Shown: piece by piece, positions 29,279 through 39,664 of the stretch
How positions within the stretch are numbered: position 1 is the stretch's first letter
Layout of the letters: every line of letters begins with the position of its first letter
Assembly: GCA_024742415.1 (NCBI GenBank)
Contig: JANSYN010000015.1
Location: 1-64,000 of the forward strand
DNA: 64,000 nt
Direction of reading: 5' to 3'
DNA from: Gammaproteobacteria bacterium
GTDB lineage: Bacteria > Pseudomonadota > Gammaproteobacteria > Pseudomonadales > Halieaceae
Translations under genes and position numbers: made by a program
Notes under the pieces: generated by a model
Told to the model about the DNA's origin: nothing
What the model saw: the letters and a program-made list of their open reading frames with translations, nothing else
Database searches by the model: none

Positions 29279-30908
29279 GATTGGCCTCGCGCCACTGTGC
29301 GATCAACGCGTCGGTCGATGGGTCGATAGGGCTTTCGTCATCGCCTTGCAGGCGTGCATAAACGGCCACGCCGATATCCTTGCCTACCTCTACACCCCAC
29401 TGGTCGAAGGGGTTGATGCCCCACAGCTGCGCACTGCAGTACGTCTTGTGTTCATACATTGCAAGCAGCGCGCCCAGTGTTGAAGGTGTTAACTTTTCCA
29501 TTGTAACTACTGTATTGGAGCGGTTGCCTGACATCACCAGGTGCGGCGCCAATGTCTGCGCGGATTGCATGTCGGCGCCCCTAGCCGTCAAGGTGGCTGT
29601 GGCTTGCTCCAGTGTGCGTCCGACCATCAACGTGCGGCTCTGCGCCAGGCAGTTGGCCACCAGGCGTCGGTGTTGCTCGGCATTGTCGGTGTGGCTGGTC
29701 AATGGCAGGATGAAATCGGCCGGGCACTGCAGTGTGCCCTGGTGCAGCAGCTGGTGAAACGAATGCTGGCCGATCGTACCAGCAGAGCCCCATAACACCG
29801 GGGCGGTATGGTAGGGCAATGTGATGCCGTCGAGGTTGACCGACTTGCCGTTGCTCTCCATGGTGAGCTGTTGCAGGTAGTCGGGGAGCTCATTCAGGGA
29901 TTGGTCATAGGGCAGTACCACATGATTGGTTGCTCCCAGCAGGTTGCATGACCACAACTCGAGCAGCGACAGAATGAGCGGAACATTCTGCTCGTGTGCA
30001 GCAGTTCTGAAGTGCAGGTCCATGTGTCGTGCACCCTGCAGGAATTCTGAAAACCTGTCCCAGCCAATCGCAATCGCCGTGCTCAGGCCAACGGCTGACC
30101 ATACAGAGTAGCGTCCACCTACCCAGTCCCACATGGGCAGGCAGTTGGCGCTGGCAATGCCAAACTCTGCAGCTGCCTCAAGATTGGTGGTTACGGCGAG
30201 GAAGTGCTGCTGCAAATCGCCGTGTGATGCGCCGTGATCCAGCAACCACTGCCTGGCGGTGAGCCCGTTGGCGAGCGTCTCTTCAGTGCGAAACGATTTC
30301 GAGCAGATGATGAATAGCGTGGTTTGCGCATCAAGCCCGGCCAGCGTCATGCTGATATCAGCCGGGTCAACGTTGGCAACATAGTGGCAGCGTACGGAGC
30401 CATGGTAAGGCGCCAGGGCCTGCGTTGCCAATCTTGGGCCAAGGTCGGAGCCGCCAATGCCAATGTTCACGACATCGGTAATGGCTTTGCCGGTGAATCC
30501 TTGGTGCTTGCCATGGTGGATCGTGTCGGCCAATGTCTGCATGCTGGCTCGAGTTGCACTGACCTGTGTGAACTGCTCGGCCATACCGTCGTCGGCGTCA
30601 GCTCGCAGCAGGGTATGCAAGGCGGGCCGATTCTCCGTGGTATTGACGCAGTCGCCACCGAACAGGGCAGCAATGCTGCGCTGAATATCGGCCTGTTTTG
30701 CCAGTTGTAGCAGCAGCGCAAGCGTCGCGTCATCAAGCAGGTACTTGGAAAAGTCGACGCGCAGCCCGGCAGCGGTGCGCACGTAGTTGAGTGTTCTTTG
30801 GGTGTCGTCATCGATCAGGGCACTGATCGATCCCTTTTGCAGAGATTGTGCTTTGGTTTGTAGGTGCGCAAAAGCGGGAAAGTCGGTAAGCAAGGGTTGT
30901 GCAGGCAT
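29274..30908 (-). CDS. pgi: Glucose-6-phosphate isomerase
   Basis: Pgi (544 aa) interconverts Glc-6-P and Fru-6-P, the branch point between glycolysis and the ManC isomerase reaction. Seen: the GIGGSDLGPRLATQAL phosphate loop, the LLGATNHVVLPYDQSLNELPDYLQQLTMESNGK region in segments, and the C-terminal NPFDQWGVEVGKDIG signature. Convergent with manB, separated by nine bases. Confidence 0.97.
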   Translation of the reverse strand: MPAQPLLTDFPAFAHLQTKAQSLQKGSISALIDDDTQRTLNYVRTAAGLRVDFSKYLLDDATLALLLQLAKQADIQRSIAALFGGDCVNTTENRPALHTLLRADADDGMAEQFTQVSATRASMQTLADTIHHGKHQGFTGKAITDVVNIGIGGSDLGPRLATQALAPYHGSVRCHYVANVDPADISMTLAGLDAQTTLFIICSKSFRTEETLANGLTARQWLLDHGASHGDLQQHFLAVTTNLEAAAEFGIASANCLPMWDWVGGRYSVWSAVGLSTAIAIGWDRFSEFLQGARHMDLHFRTAAHEQNVPLILSLLELWSCNLLGATNHVVLPYDQSLNELPDYLQQLTMESNGKSVNLDGITLPYHTAPVLWGSAGTIGQHSFHQLLHQGTLQCPADFILPLTSHTDNAEQHRRLVANCLAQSRTLMVGRTLEQATATLTARGADMQSAQTLAPHLVMSGNRSNTVVTMEKLTPSTLGALLAMYEHKTYCSAQLWGINPFDQWGVEVGKDIGVAVYARLQGDDESPIDPSTDALIAQWREANR

Positions 30909-31117
30909 AGTGGGGACCAGGCGGCGGGTGCTGTTGCAGTATAGAAAGCGCCGAATTACAGCGCAATGCCCGCTGCAGACTTAGGTCGCAGCATTTCACA
31001 GCCTAGTGGTGTGTGCTTGCCGCGGGCATGCTTCAGCCTGGTGGTGTGTGTGCGGACCGGAGGGAGCGCCGTACTGGGCCAGTGCGGGTGGTTGCAGGCA
31101 GCGCGCTGCGGGACTTA

Positions 31118-32080
31118 TCAATGATTGCGATCGACCGCCATTGCAAGCAGTTGTGCAAGAGCATCGGATGCCGGTGAGGACGGCAGGGTGCCCAGGCTGC
31201 GGGCTGCCAGGTCATGGTATTGCATGGCCTGCATGCGCGTATAGTCTATGGAGCCCGCGGCCTGAATGATGGCAATAACTTGCTTGAGATTGGCTGCAGA
31301 CTTGTTCGCAATCGCCTGCCGGATCACGTTGTGATCCTGGCCACTTGTGACAGAAAGCGCGTGTATCAGCGGCAGCGTAGCCTTGCCCTCGGTGAGGTCG
31401 TCACCGACATTCTTACCCATGTTGTCCGGGTCGCCCTCGTAATCAAGCACGTCATCAATCATCTGGAAGGCAATGCCCAGATTCAGACCGAAGTCGTGCA
31501 GTGCCTGGCAGCGCGGTTGCGCTTCACCCGCCAATAACGCGGCGCCATAGCAGCCAGCAGCGAAAAGAATGGCCGTCTTGCGAGTGATAACGTCCAGGTA
31601 TTGTGCTTCGGTAGTGTCTGGGTTACCCGCGCGGACCAGCTGCAGCACCTCACCCTCGGCAATGGTATTGGTGGTGTCGGCCATATGGTTGAGCAGCGGC
31701 AGACTATCCAGTTGCACCATAAGCTGGAACGCACGCGTATACAGAAAGTCCCCCACCAGAACCGAGGGTGCATTGCCGAACTGGGCATTGGCCGTAGGCC
31801 GCCCGCGGCGCAGGCTGGAGATATCAACCACATCGTCGTGCAGCAGTGTGGCGGTATGTATGAATTCGATGGTCGCGGCAAACTTGAGCTGGGCCTGCGT
31901 GCATTCCCCCAATGCCTTCGCGCTGAGCAACACCAGCAGCGGACGCATGCGCTTGCCGCCGGCGTCAATGATGTAGTGGCCCACGTTCTCGACCATATCA
32001 ACGTCCGACTGCAGTTGATCCACAATGAGCTGGTTGACCCGATCGAACTCACTGGCCACAGTGGCACGAATTTTTTGCAT
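31118..32080 (-). CDS. ispB: Octaprenyl diphosphate synthase-like long-chain prenyl transferase
   Basis: A 320-residue trans-prenyltransferase that makes the ubiquinone side chain by adding isopentenyl units to FPP. The first aspartate-rich motif is LLHDDVVDISSLRRG and the second is QMIDDVLDYEGD. GGKRMRPLLVLL lies near residue 42. The divergent arrangement with rplU-rpmA matches that of E. coli. The exact chain length cannot be read from the sequence. Confidence 0.94.
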   Translation of the reverse strand: MQKIRATVASEFDRVNQLIVDQLQSDVDMVENVGHYIIDAGGKRMRPLLVLLSAKALGECTQAQLKFAATIEFIHTATLLHDDVVDISSLRRGRPTANAQFGNAPSVLVGDFLYTRAFQLMVQLDSLPLLNHMADTTNTIAEGEVLQLVRAGNPDTTEAQYLDVITRKTAILFAAGCYGAALLAGEAQPRCQALHDFGLNLGIAFQMIDDVLDYEGDPDNMGKNVGDDLTEGKATLPLIHALSVTSGQDHNVIRQAIANKSAANLKQVIAIIQAAGSIDYTRMQAMQYHDLAARSLGTLPSSPASDALAQLLAMAVDRNH

Positions 32081-32483
32081 AGAACTGGGGGGAATAAAAA
32101 ATGCCCGGGCATGCTAGGACGCTGCCGTATGGCTGTCAAGGATCGCCCGCTGTCAACCGGGCCTGTCGAACACGCCGCAACCCATTGTTTTTAAGTCGAA
32201 ATAGGCCTTGCCCCAATGTGGTGAATTGCGTAAAATCGCCGCCCTCCGCACCGCGCTGTGGCTTCTCGATACGGGCGTCCAGCGGCTGGAGTTTGCCCCG
32301 CGGTGGTTTACACCGCCCGCTCAGAATGGCGAGCCTCGGGGTAGATTGAGTGCTTCTACGGGTTGCATGCCCGCAAGCATCTGAAAAGTAACTGTTAGTG
32401 CCTGGCTCTGCCCCTTTGATGGCATCGCTTCATCAAGGGTCCTAAAAAGCTGCGAGCAGGCGAACTGAACGGAGTATGACAAG
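32081..32483. other. Intergenic region between ispB and rplU, with long rplU leader
   Basis: This 403-base region contains the rplU promoter and an mRNA leader of about 240 bases. A strong hairpin pairs CCCTTTGATG (32412-32421) with CATCAAGGG (32431-32439) with one bulged base, 45 bases before the rplU ATG. A second GC-rich hairpin is around 32297-32322 (CCGCGGTG against CACCGCCCG). No gene is supported here. Confidence 0.6.
32208..32236 (+). promoter_or_regulatory. Sigma70 promoter of rplU-rpmA
   Basis: TTGCCC at 32208-32213, a 17-base spacer and TAAAAT at 32231-32236, followed by a GC-rich start region. Start of transcription expected near 32243. Confidence 0.7.
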
Positions 32484-32792
32484 ATGTACGCAGTGATTGA
32501 AAGCGGTGGCAAGCAGCACCGTGTGAAAGAGGGCGAGACCCTCAAGCTGGAAAAAATCGAAGCAGCAACGGGCGAGACCATTGAATTCGACCGTGTGCTG
32601 ATGGTCGGTGGTGACGACATCAAGATCGGCACACCACTGGTGGCAGGCAGCAAGGTGTCAGCAGAGGTCGTTTCTCATGGCCGCCACGCCAAGATCAAAA
32701 TCGTCAAGTTTAACCGCCGTAAGCACTACCGTAAGGAAACTGGCCACCGCCAGTGGTTTACTGAAGTGAAGATTACGGGTATATCCGCCTAG
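32484..32792 (+). CDS. rplU: 50S ribosomal protein L21
   Basis: L21 (102 aa), a 23S domain I binder. It starts [20 protein letters not shown] and has the C-terminal [21 protein letters not shown]-like basic block (residues 75-98), both typical. GGAGTATGACAAG precedes the ATG. Operon with rpmA 13 bases downstream. Confidence 0.97.
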   Translation: MYAVIESGGKQHRVKEGETLKLEKIEAATGETIEFDRVLMVGGDDIKIGTPLVAGSKVSAEVVSHGRHAKIKIVKFNRRKHYRKETGHRQWFTEVKITGISA

Positions 32793-32805
32793 GAGGGCTG
32801 AAGCA

Positions 32806-33063
32806 ATGGCACACAAGAAAGCAGGTGGTAGTACTCGAAATGGACGCGATTCCGTCAGCAAGCGTCTGGGTGTCAAGCGTTTTGGTGGCGAGGTAGTCAA
32901 AGCCGGTAACATCATCGTGCGTCAGCGCGGTACACGCTTCCATGCCGGTGAAAACGTGGGTGTTGGCAAGGACCACACTCTGTTTGCAACCTCCGATGGC
33001 AAGGTCGAATTTGTTGTACGTGGCCCCAAAAGCCGTAAATTCGTTCAGGTCGTGAGTGCCTGA
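32806..33063 (+). CDS. rpmA: 50S ribosomal protein L27
   Basis: L27 (85 aa). Its N-terminal tail [16 protein letters not shown] reaches the peptidyl transferase centre. [22 protein letters not shown] follows. No N-terminal cleavage extension of the Firmicute type. GGAGGGCTGAAGCA precedes the start. Confidence 0.97.
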   Translation: MAHKKAGGSTRNGRDSVSKRLGVKRFGGEVVKAGNIIVRQRGTRFHAGENVGVGKDHTLFATSDGKVEFVVRGPKSRKFVQVVSA

Positions 33064-33100
33064 ACCGCCTGGCCTGGCAAGCGCCAGGCAAGTCGCAAGA

Positions 33101-33129
33101 AGCCTCGTCAATTGACGGGGCTTTTTTTT
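33101..33129 (+). terminator. Rho-independent terminator after rpmA
   Basis: AGCCTCGTCA at 33101-33110 pairs with TGACGGGGCT at 33113-33122, followed by eight T residues. Ends the rplU-rpmA transcript. A TATACT at 33131-33136 just beyond could serve as a -10 box for obgE, but no -35 box is well spaced. Confidence 0.85.
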
Positions 33130-33334
33130 GTATACTGCCCGCTCATCAAGCGGTCTGGCGAGGTGCCGGCTCCTGTTGCATGCACGCTCGGGCCGCGTGC
33201 GGCGGACTGGGCAAGAACAGGTTTTCTCAGGCAGTACAGGCGTGGCCAGATAACCGAGCGGCAAGGCCGTGTCGTTGGCTGTGCGGTACCGCAAAACCCA
33301 GGGCGTGGAACTCGCCATATGAAGGTCTGATTGA

Positions 33335-34540
<1,206 letters not shown>

Positions 34541-34549
34541 GGAAGTGCA

Positions 34550-35671
34550 ATGACAACGCGAGCTGAGATCACGTCTGCCCGTCGTTGGGTAGTGAAAGTG
34601 GGTAGTGCACTGCTCACAGACGATGGACGCGGCCTGAATGAGGCCATGATCAGCAAACTGGTAGCGCAGTTGGTGGCGCTGCGGGAACAGGGCTGTGAGG
34701 TGGTGCTGGTCTCCAGTGGCGCCGTGGCGGCCGGCATTGTGCGACTGGGCTGGAAGGAGCGTCCACACCTTGTGCATGAGTTACAAGCCGCCGCTGCAGT
34801 TGGTCAGTCGGTGCTGGTGCAAAGCTATGAGTCTGCGTTCAACGCCCACGGTATTGCCACTGCCCAGATCCTGTTGGTACACGATGACATCATCGCGCGC
34901 GACCGCTACCTCAATGCGCGCAGTACACTCAAAACCCTGATGCACCTTGGCGTGGTACCGGTGGTCAACGAGAACGACACCGTGGTCACTGAAGAGATCC
35001 GCTTTGGCGACAACGACACGCTGGCGGCCCTTGTGGCCAACCTGATTGACGCGGATGTACTGGTGTTGCTGACGGATCAGGAGGGCCTGTATACCGCAGA
35101 CCCTCGGCACAACAAGGATGCCCGGTTACTGGAGCATTGTGATGCGCAGGATCAAAAGCTCGATGGCATGGCAGGGCAGGGCGGTAAGCTGGGGCGTGGC
35201 GGTATGGTAACGAAGGTGCGCGCGGCGCGGCTGGCGGCGCGATCAGGTACCGAAACCGTGATTGCCTCGGGACGGCATGAAAACATACTGGCGAAAATTT
35301 CATCCGGTGCGACGGTGGGCACCTGGCTGCAGTCCGGACAGCAGCCGGAAAACGCCCGCAAACAATGGCTGGCCAGTATGGTGCAAATTGCCGGCACCCT
35401 GGAACTGGACGACGGCGCTGTAAAGGTGCTCAGGGAATCCGGGCGCAGCTTGCTCAGTGTTGGCGTGCGCGGTGTGCGTGGCGGCTTCGCGCGTGGCGAT
35501 ATGGTCTCGTGCTGCGATGCACAGGGCAAAGAAGTCGCGCGCGGCCTGGTGAACTACAGCGCCGCTGAAACCCGGCGCATCATGGGCTCACCGTCTTCGC
35601 AGATCGAGGCTATCCTGGGTTACCAGGCTGACGAGGAGTTGATTCATCGGGACAATCTCGTCCTCGTATAG
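34550..35671 (+). CDS. proB: Glutamate 5-kinase
   Basis: ProB (373 aa) phosphorylates glutamate in the first step of proline synthesis. The amino-acid kinase domain has [50 protein letters not shown] and [18 protein letters not shown] domain occupies about residues 278-370. Nine bases after obgE, so translation is likely coupled at the operon level. proA is not in the window. Confidence 0.97.
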   Translation: MTTRAEITSARRWVVKVGSALLTDDGRGLNEAMISKLVAQLVALREQGCEVVLVSSGAVAAGIVRLGWKERPHLVHELQAAAAVGQSVLVQSYESAFNAHGIATAQILLVHDDIIARDRYLNARSTLKTLMHLGVVPVVNENDTVVTEEIRFGDNDTLAALVANLIDADVLVLLTDQEGLYTADPRHNKDARLLEHCDAQDQKLDGMAGQGGKLGRGGMVTKVRAARLAARSGTETVIASGRHENILAKISSGATVGTWLQSGQQPENARKQWLASMVQIAGTLELDDGAVKVLRESGRSLLSVGVRGVRGGFARGDMVSCCDAQGKEVARGLVNYSAAETRRIMGSPSSQIEAILGYQADEELIHRDNLVLV

Positions 35672-35703
35672 CGGGCGCGCTGTGAAGGTCAGCGGGCCGG
35701 GCC

Positions 35704-37245
35704 TCAGCTCATCCACTTGCCGATAGGCGTTTTCACCCAGAGAAAGTTCATCAACTTTTTCATGCCTTCGGCGCTGGCAGCGCTGTACGGGTAGCCGCTT
35801 TGCAGTTTGCCACCGAAGCGGTCGATCACGATGGGCATCTCGTGGCAGTAGCCGCGCAGGCCTTTCTTGCCGTTCACCTGGCCGAGCCCCGAGTTCTTCT
35901 TGCCGCCAAACGGCGCAGCTGGAATGCCATAACTTACGGCCATGTCATTGACGCTGCAAGAGCCGGTATCAATGGCGGCTGCCAGCGCATAGCCTTTGTC
36001 TTTGTCTTGCGTCCAGACGTTGCCGTTGAGGCCGAATTCGGAATCGTTGGCAAGGCGCAGTGCCTCTTCTTCGCTATGCACTTTCTGGATGCACAGCACC
36101 GGCCCAAAGGTTTCCAGCACCATGATATCCATGCTGTTGTCGACATCAGTTATCACGGTGGGTTCGTAGTACAGACCGGGTAAGTCGGGATTGCGCCTGC
36201 CGCCCATCAGGATTTTCGCGCCCTTGGCGCGCGCATCCTCGACATGGGCTTCAATGATGGTCATCTGGCGATCCCAGAACACTGCGCCGATATCTTCGTC
36301 CCAGCCATGGCTGGAACCCTGGCGCAGCGCCTTGCCTTTTTCGAGAACCAGCCGCACAAATTCGTCGTAGACTTCTTTCACCACGTAGATCCGTTCTGTG
36401 CCGCAGCAGTAGTGGCCAGTGTTCATACATGAACCTACCCACGCCCCGTCGGTAGCGCGATCAAGATCGGCATCGGCACAGACAATCATGGCATCATTGC
36501 CGCCTAGCTCCAGCGTACAGGGGATCAGTTGTCGTGCGCAGGACTCGGCCACTTTGCGGCCAGTTGCGACCGAGCCGGTGAATGAGACTTTATCGACTCC
36601 GCCCTCAACAATGGCGGCGCCGGTTTCGCCGTCGCCCAGCAATACCTGCAGTACGCCTTCCGGCAACCCTGCCTGGCGGAAAATGTCTTCTGCCAGCTTG
36701 GCCGAATAGGGAGTGACCTCCGAACCTTTGGCGACGATGGCATTGCCGGCCATGATGGCCTGGGCGGCCTGGTTCATCACCAGTACGAAGGGCCCGTTCC
36801 AGGGAGTGATCAAGCCAACCACGCCCAGGGGCTTGTACACGATGCGCAGTTGCTTCATCAATCCGAGCAAACCATGAACCTTGCGTTTGCGCGGCTTCAG
36901 GAACTTCTCGGCGTTTTTGGCGTAGTAGCACAGTTGGTCAGCTACCGAGAACACTTCCATACTCATCGCATCAGTGCGCGCTTTGCCGGTTTCCTGCACG
37001 ACGGTATCGATGATGTCATCCTGGCGCTCGATCACGATTTTCAGGGCGCGCTCGAGCACTTCCCGCCGCTCTTTCATGGATGTCCTGGCCCAGGCTTTTT
37101 GTGCCTCGCGCGCTTTGGCGATGGCTGCGGCCACATCTTCAGCGTTGGCGCACACCAACTCACCGGTGGGCTCCAGCGTAACGGGGCTGCGCAACTGCAG
37201 GCGGCGGCGCGAATCGGTGGATTCGATGGCTTCGTAGATCGACAT
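35704..37245 (-). CDS. NAD(P)-dependent aldehyde dehydrogenase
   Basis: A 513-residue ALDH superfamily enzyme. Seen: the proton-acceptor region TLELGGNDAMIV with the general-base Glu, the cofactor loop FTGSVATGRKVAESCA, and the nucleophile region NTGHYCCGTERIYV, where the first Cys of the pair aligns with the catalytic residue (Gln of the usual GQxC is His). PWNGPFVLVMNQ is the N-terminal substrate-entry segment. It oxidises an aldehyde to the acid; substrate unknown. AAGGAG precedes the ATG. A palindrome 27 bases upstream suggests TetR-type repression. Confidence 0.88.
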   Translation of the reverse strand: MSIYEAIESTDSRRRLQLRSPVTLEPTGELVCANAEDVAAAIAKAREAQKAWARTSMKERREVLERALKIVIERQDDIIDTVVQETGKARTDAMSMEVFSVADQLCYYAKNAEKFLKPRKRKVHGLLGLMKQLRIVYKPLGVVGLITPWNGPFVLVMNQAAQAIMAGNAIVAKGSEVTPYSAKLAEDIFRQAGLPEGVLQVLLGDGETGAAIVEGGVDKVSFTGSVATGRKVAESCARQLIPCTLELGGNDAMIVCADADLDRATDGAWVGSCMNTGHYCCGTERIYVVKEVYDEFVRLVLEKGKALRQGSSHGWDEDIGAVFWDRQMTIIEAHVEDARAKGAKILMGGRRNPDLPGLYYEPTVITDVDNSMDIMVLETFGPVLCIQKVHSEEEALRLANDSEFGLNGNVWTQDKDKGYALAAAIDTGSCSVNDMAVSYGIPAAPFGGKKNSGLGQVNGKKGLRGYCHEMPIVIDRFGGKLQSGYPYSAASAEGMKKLMNFLWVKTPIGKWMS

Positions 37246-37271
37246 GGGGACTCTCCTTAACTGGGATCACT

Positions 37272-37291
37272 AAACTAATAAGCGTTAGTTT
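37272..37291. promoter_or_regulatory. TetR-like operator upstream of the aldehyde dehydrogenase
   Basis: A perfect inverted repeat: AAACTAA at 37272-37278 and TTAGTTT at 37285-37291 with a six-base centre (TAAGCG). Arm sequence and spacing resemble TetR/AcrR-family sites. It lies 27-46 bases upstream of the aldehyde dehydrogenase start. The regulator is not in the window. Confidence 0.6.
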
Positions 37292-37395
37292 GTCTGTCAA
37301 CGTTCGCCGGGTAGCGCGGCAGTGAAAATCACGGCAGGTATAGGGAGTTTTACCTACAGGACGCGCTACTGGCCTTGTGGCGGTATTAACACGCC

Positions 37396-37423
37396 TTACA
37401 GGGCGGCATGAATGTGGAATAAT
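37396..37423 (+). promoter_or_regulatory. Putative promoter of the ZIP transporter gene
   Basis: TTACAG at 37396-37401, a 16-base spacer and AATAAT at 37418-37423. If real, it rules out the upstream in-frame ATG at 37412 as the start. Confidence 0.4.
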
Positions 37424-37456
37424 GCGCCTCTTTCAGCGTCGAAGCCAAACATAACT

Positions 37457-38302
37457 ATGACAGCGTCCCCCACGCTTCTGCTGCTCTTCTACTGCCTTGC
37501 TATTGCCGCATTTTCCTTCCTTGGGGGGCAGTTGATCGACCGCATCAAGCTCACCCACACGGCCACGCAACTGGTGATGAGCCTGGTGTCAGGCCTGATG
37601 TTGGGAGTGGCCTTCTATCATTTGCTGCCCCACAGTATTGCCATGGCCGGCACACCGGACGCCACAGACCTTGCGGTGTGGTGGTTGATGCTGGGCCTGG
37701 TGGTAATGCTCCTGCTGTTGCGACTGTTCCAGTTCCACGAGCATGACTTCAGTGCCGAGCATGGCGAACAGCACGATCACCCTCACGCGCATGCCCACGC
37801 GGGTGATCACGACGCCCATCGTTTTAGCTGGCTGGGTATTGGCTTTGGTCTGGCGCTGCACACATTGATTGACGGCATCGCACTGGGCGCGGTCATGCGT
37901 GGCGGCGCGGCTGAGGGGCTGGTCGGCCTCGGAGTTTTCCTGGCCATTTTGCTGCACAAGCCGCTGGATGCCATGTCGATCGTGACGGTGATGAAGGCGG
38001 GCGGCTGGAGTCATACGGCCCGGCGCAACGTAAACCTGTTGTTTGCCATGATGTGCCCGCTGGGTGCGCTGTTGTTTTACTTCGGGCTGGATGCCGTAGA
38101 CGGCAATGTGGCGGTGGTGGCGGCCGCGCTGGCGTTCTCGGCCGGTGCGTTTATCTGTATTGCCCTGAGCGATTTACTGCCCGAGGTGCATTTTCATTCT
38201 CACGATCGTTTCAAGCTGACGCTGGCGCTGCTGGTCGGTATTGCCATTGCCTACTCGATCGGGATGGTAGAACCCGCAGGCATTCACGACATTGCCCATT
38301 AG
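37457..38302 (+). CDS. ZIP-family metal transporter
   Basis: A 281-residue inner-membrane protein with about eight hydrophobic segments. A His-rich loop (HEHDFSAEHGEQHDHPHAH, residues about 94-112) sits between TM3 and TM4. The ZIP signature region GLALHTLIDGIALGAV and LAILLHKPLDAMSIV (TM4-TM5) carries the metal-coordinating His, Asp and Lys positions; ZIP proteins typically have HxxxD and HxxxE, here HTLID and HKPLD. Likely imports zinc or another divalent metal. ATG at 37457 chosen; a longer start at 37412 overlaps the likely promoter. Confidence 0.85.
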   Translation: MTASPTLLLLFYCLAIAAFSFLGGQLIDRIKLTHTATQLVMSLVSGLMLGVAFYHLLPHSIAMAGTPDATDLAVWWLMLGLVVMLLLLRLFQFHEHDFSAEHGEQHDHPHAHAHAGDHDAHRFSWLGIGFGLALHTLIDGIALGAVMRGGAAEGLVGLGVFLAILLHKPLDAMSIVTVMKAGGWSHTARRNVNLLFAMMCPLGALLFYFGLDAVDGNVAVVAAALAFSAGAFICIALSDLLPEVHFHSHDRFKLTLALLVGIAIAYSIGMVEPAGIHDIAH

Positions 38303-38407
38303 CCGCTGCTGCCTGGTAAAGCCCAGGAGTACTGCCAACGTGGTCGGCCGCGCCTGTCCGTAGTGGCCACCAGGGCGCTGTCGCGTGCGCCAGAGCCCAA
38401 AGCAACG

Positions 38408-39490
38408 TTACTTTTTGGCCCCCGCCGCCAGCGCCAGTGCGGCTGTTTCTTGCGCATGGCCGACGCGCTCACGCCAGCCCGCCAGACGTTCTTCAACAAT
38501 AGCGGCCAATGCCGTGATGTGCCCTGCGTCACTGTTCAGGCAGGGAATGTACTCGAAGCGTTTGCCGCCCGCCGTCGTAAATATATCGCGGTTCTCCATG
38601 GCGATTTCTTCGAGGGTTTCGAGGCAGTCGGCCGCAAAGCCCGGACAGATGACCTGCACGGATTCGGTACCCTCTTTGGGTAGCTGACCGAGTGTTTCAT
38701 CTGTGTAAGGTCGCAGCCATTCTGCTTTGCCAAAGCGCGACTGAAATGTAGTGATGTAGTGCTCAGGTGCCAGGCCAAGTTCGGTGGCGATCAGGCGCGT
38801 GGTTTTCAGGCACTGGCAGTGATAGGGGTCCCCCTGGTCGAGGTAGCGTCTGGGTTCGCCGTGGTAGGAAAACACCAGCTTGTCAGCGCTGCCGTGTTGC
38901 TCCCTGAACTGGCGGATGCTGTTGGCCACTGCGCTGATGTACTGTGGGTGGTCGTGATAGCTGCCAATGAATTGTAAGTCAGGCACCCAGCGGCGTTGTT
39001 GGAAGTTTGCGGCAATGGCGTCGAAAGTCGAGCCAGTGGTTGCGCAGCTGTAGTGCGGGTAGAGCGGCAGCACGACCAGCCTGTCCACCCCTTGTTCCTG
39101 CAGGCGTTGCAGGACGCTGGCCAAAGACGGCTCTCCATAGCGCATGGCGTAGTCCACGACAATGTCATCGCCATGGCCTTGTGCCAGCGCCTGCTTCAGG
39201 CCCGCCGCCTGGTCTTGCGTATGCAGCAGTAAGGGGGAACCGCGATCCGTCCAGATTTTGGCATACGCGGCGGCTGAACGTGCCGGCCGCACATTAAGAA
39301 TGATGCCGTACAGAATCGGCAGCCAGACGAGCCGGGGTATTTCTACCACGCGTGGGTCCGACAGAAACTCCCGAAGAAACCGGCGCACCGCTTTTTTCTC
39401 TGCCCGCTCGGGCGTCCCCAGGTTGGTGATCAGCACGCCCGTTTTGCGCGGCTGGGCATGTTCGAACGCTGCATTTGCGAGATATTTCAT
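38408..39490 (-). CDS. hemH: Ferrochelatase
   Basis: HemH (360 aa) inserts ferrous iron into protoporphyrin IX, the last step of haem b synthesis. Seen: GVLITNLGTPE at the N terminus, the MRYGEPSL segment, LPLYPHYSCATTGS and the catalytic-His motif FSYHGEPRRYLDQGDPY. The C-terminal CPGFAADCLETLEEI block is conserved. A hydrophobic alanine-rich tail (residues about 345-360) is extra. No obvious partner genes next to it. Confidence 0.96.
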   Translation of the reverse strand: MKYLANAAFEHAQPRKTGVLITNLGTPERAEKKAVRRFLREFLSDPRVVEIPRLVWLPILYGIILNVRPARSAAAYAKIWTDRGSPLLLHTQDQAAGLKQALAQGHGDDIVVDYAMRYGEPSLASVLQRLQEQGVDRLVVLPLYPHYSCATTGSTFDAIAANFQQRRWVPDLQFIGSYHDHPQYISAVANSIRQFREQHGSADKLVFSYHGEPRRYLDQGDPYHCQCLKTTRLIATELGLAPEHYITTFQSRFGKAEWLRPYTDETLGQLPKEGTESVQVICPGFAADCLETLEEIAMENRDIFTTAGGKRFEYIPCLNSDAGHITALAAIVEERLAGWRERVGHAQETAALALAAGAKK

Positions 39491-39664
39491 AGTGCGGCCA
39501 ATATACGGGTGACGACCTGTGCTGCCAAGTCGGAATCAGTGCTTTGCTGCTGTTAAGCTGCTGTCATCATTGCCCAAATCGATGGCGCCTTTACACATGC
39601 ACTTCAATGGGGTTTTTGATTAGACTTAGTGCCCTTACGTAAATCCGCCGAAAAGAGATGACTC

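Noticed and set aside
33112-33136. TTGACG plus TATACT as an obgE promoter
   Set aside because: The spacer is only 13 bases, too short for sigma70, and TTGACG is part of the terminator stem.
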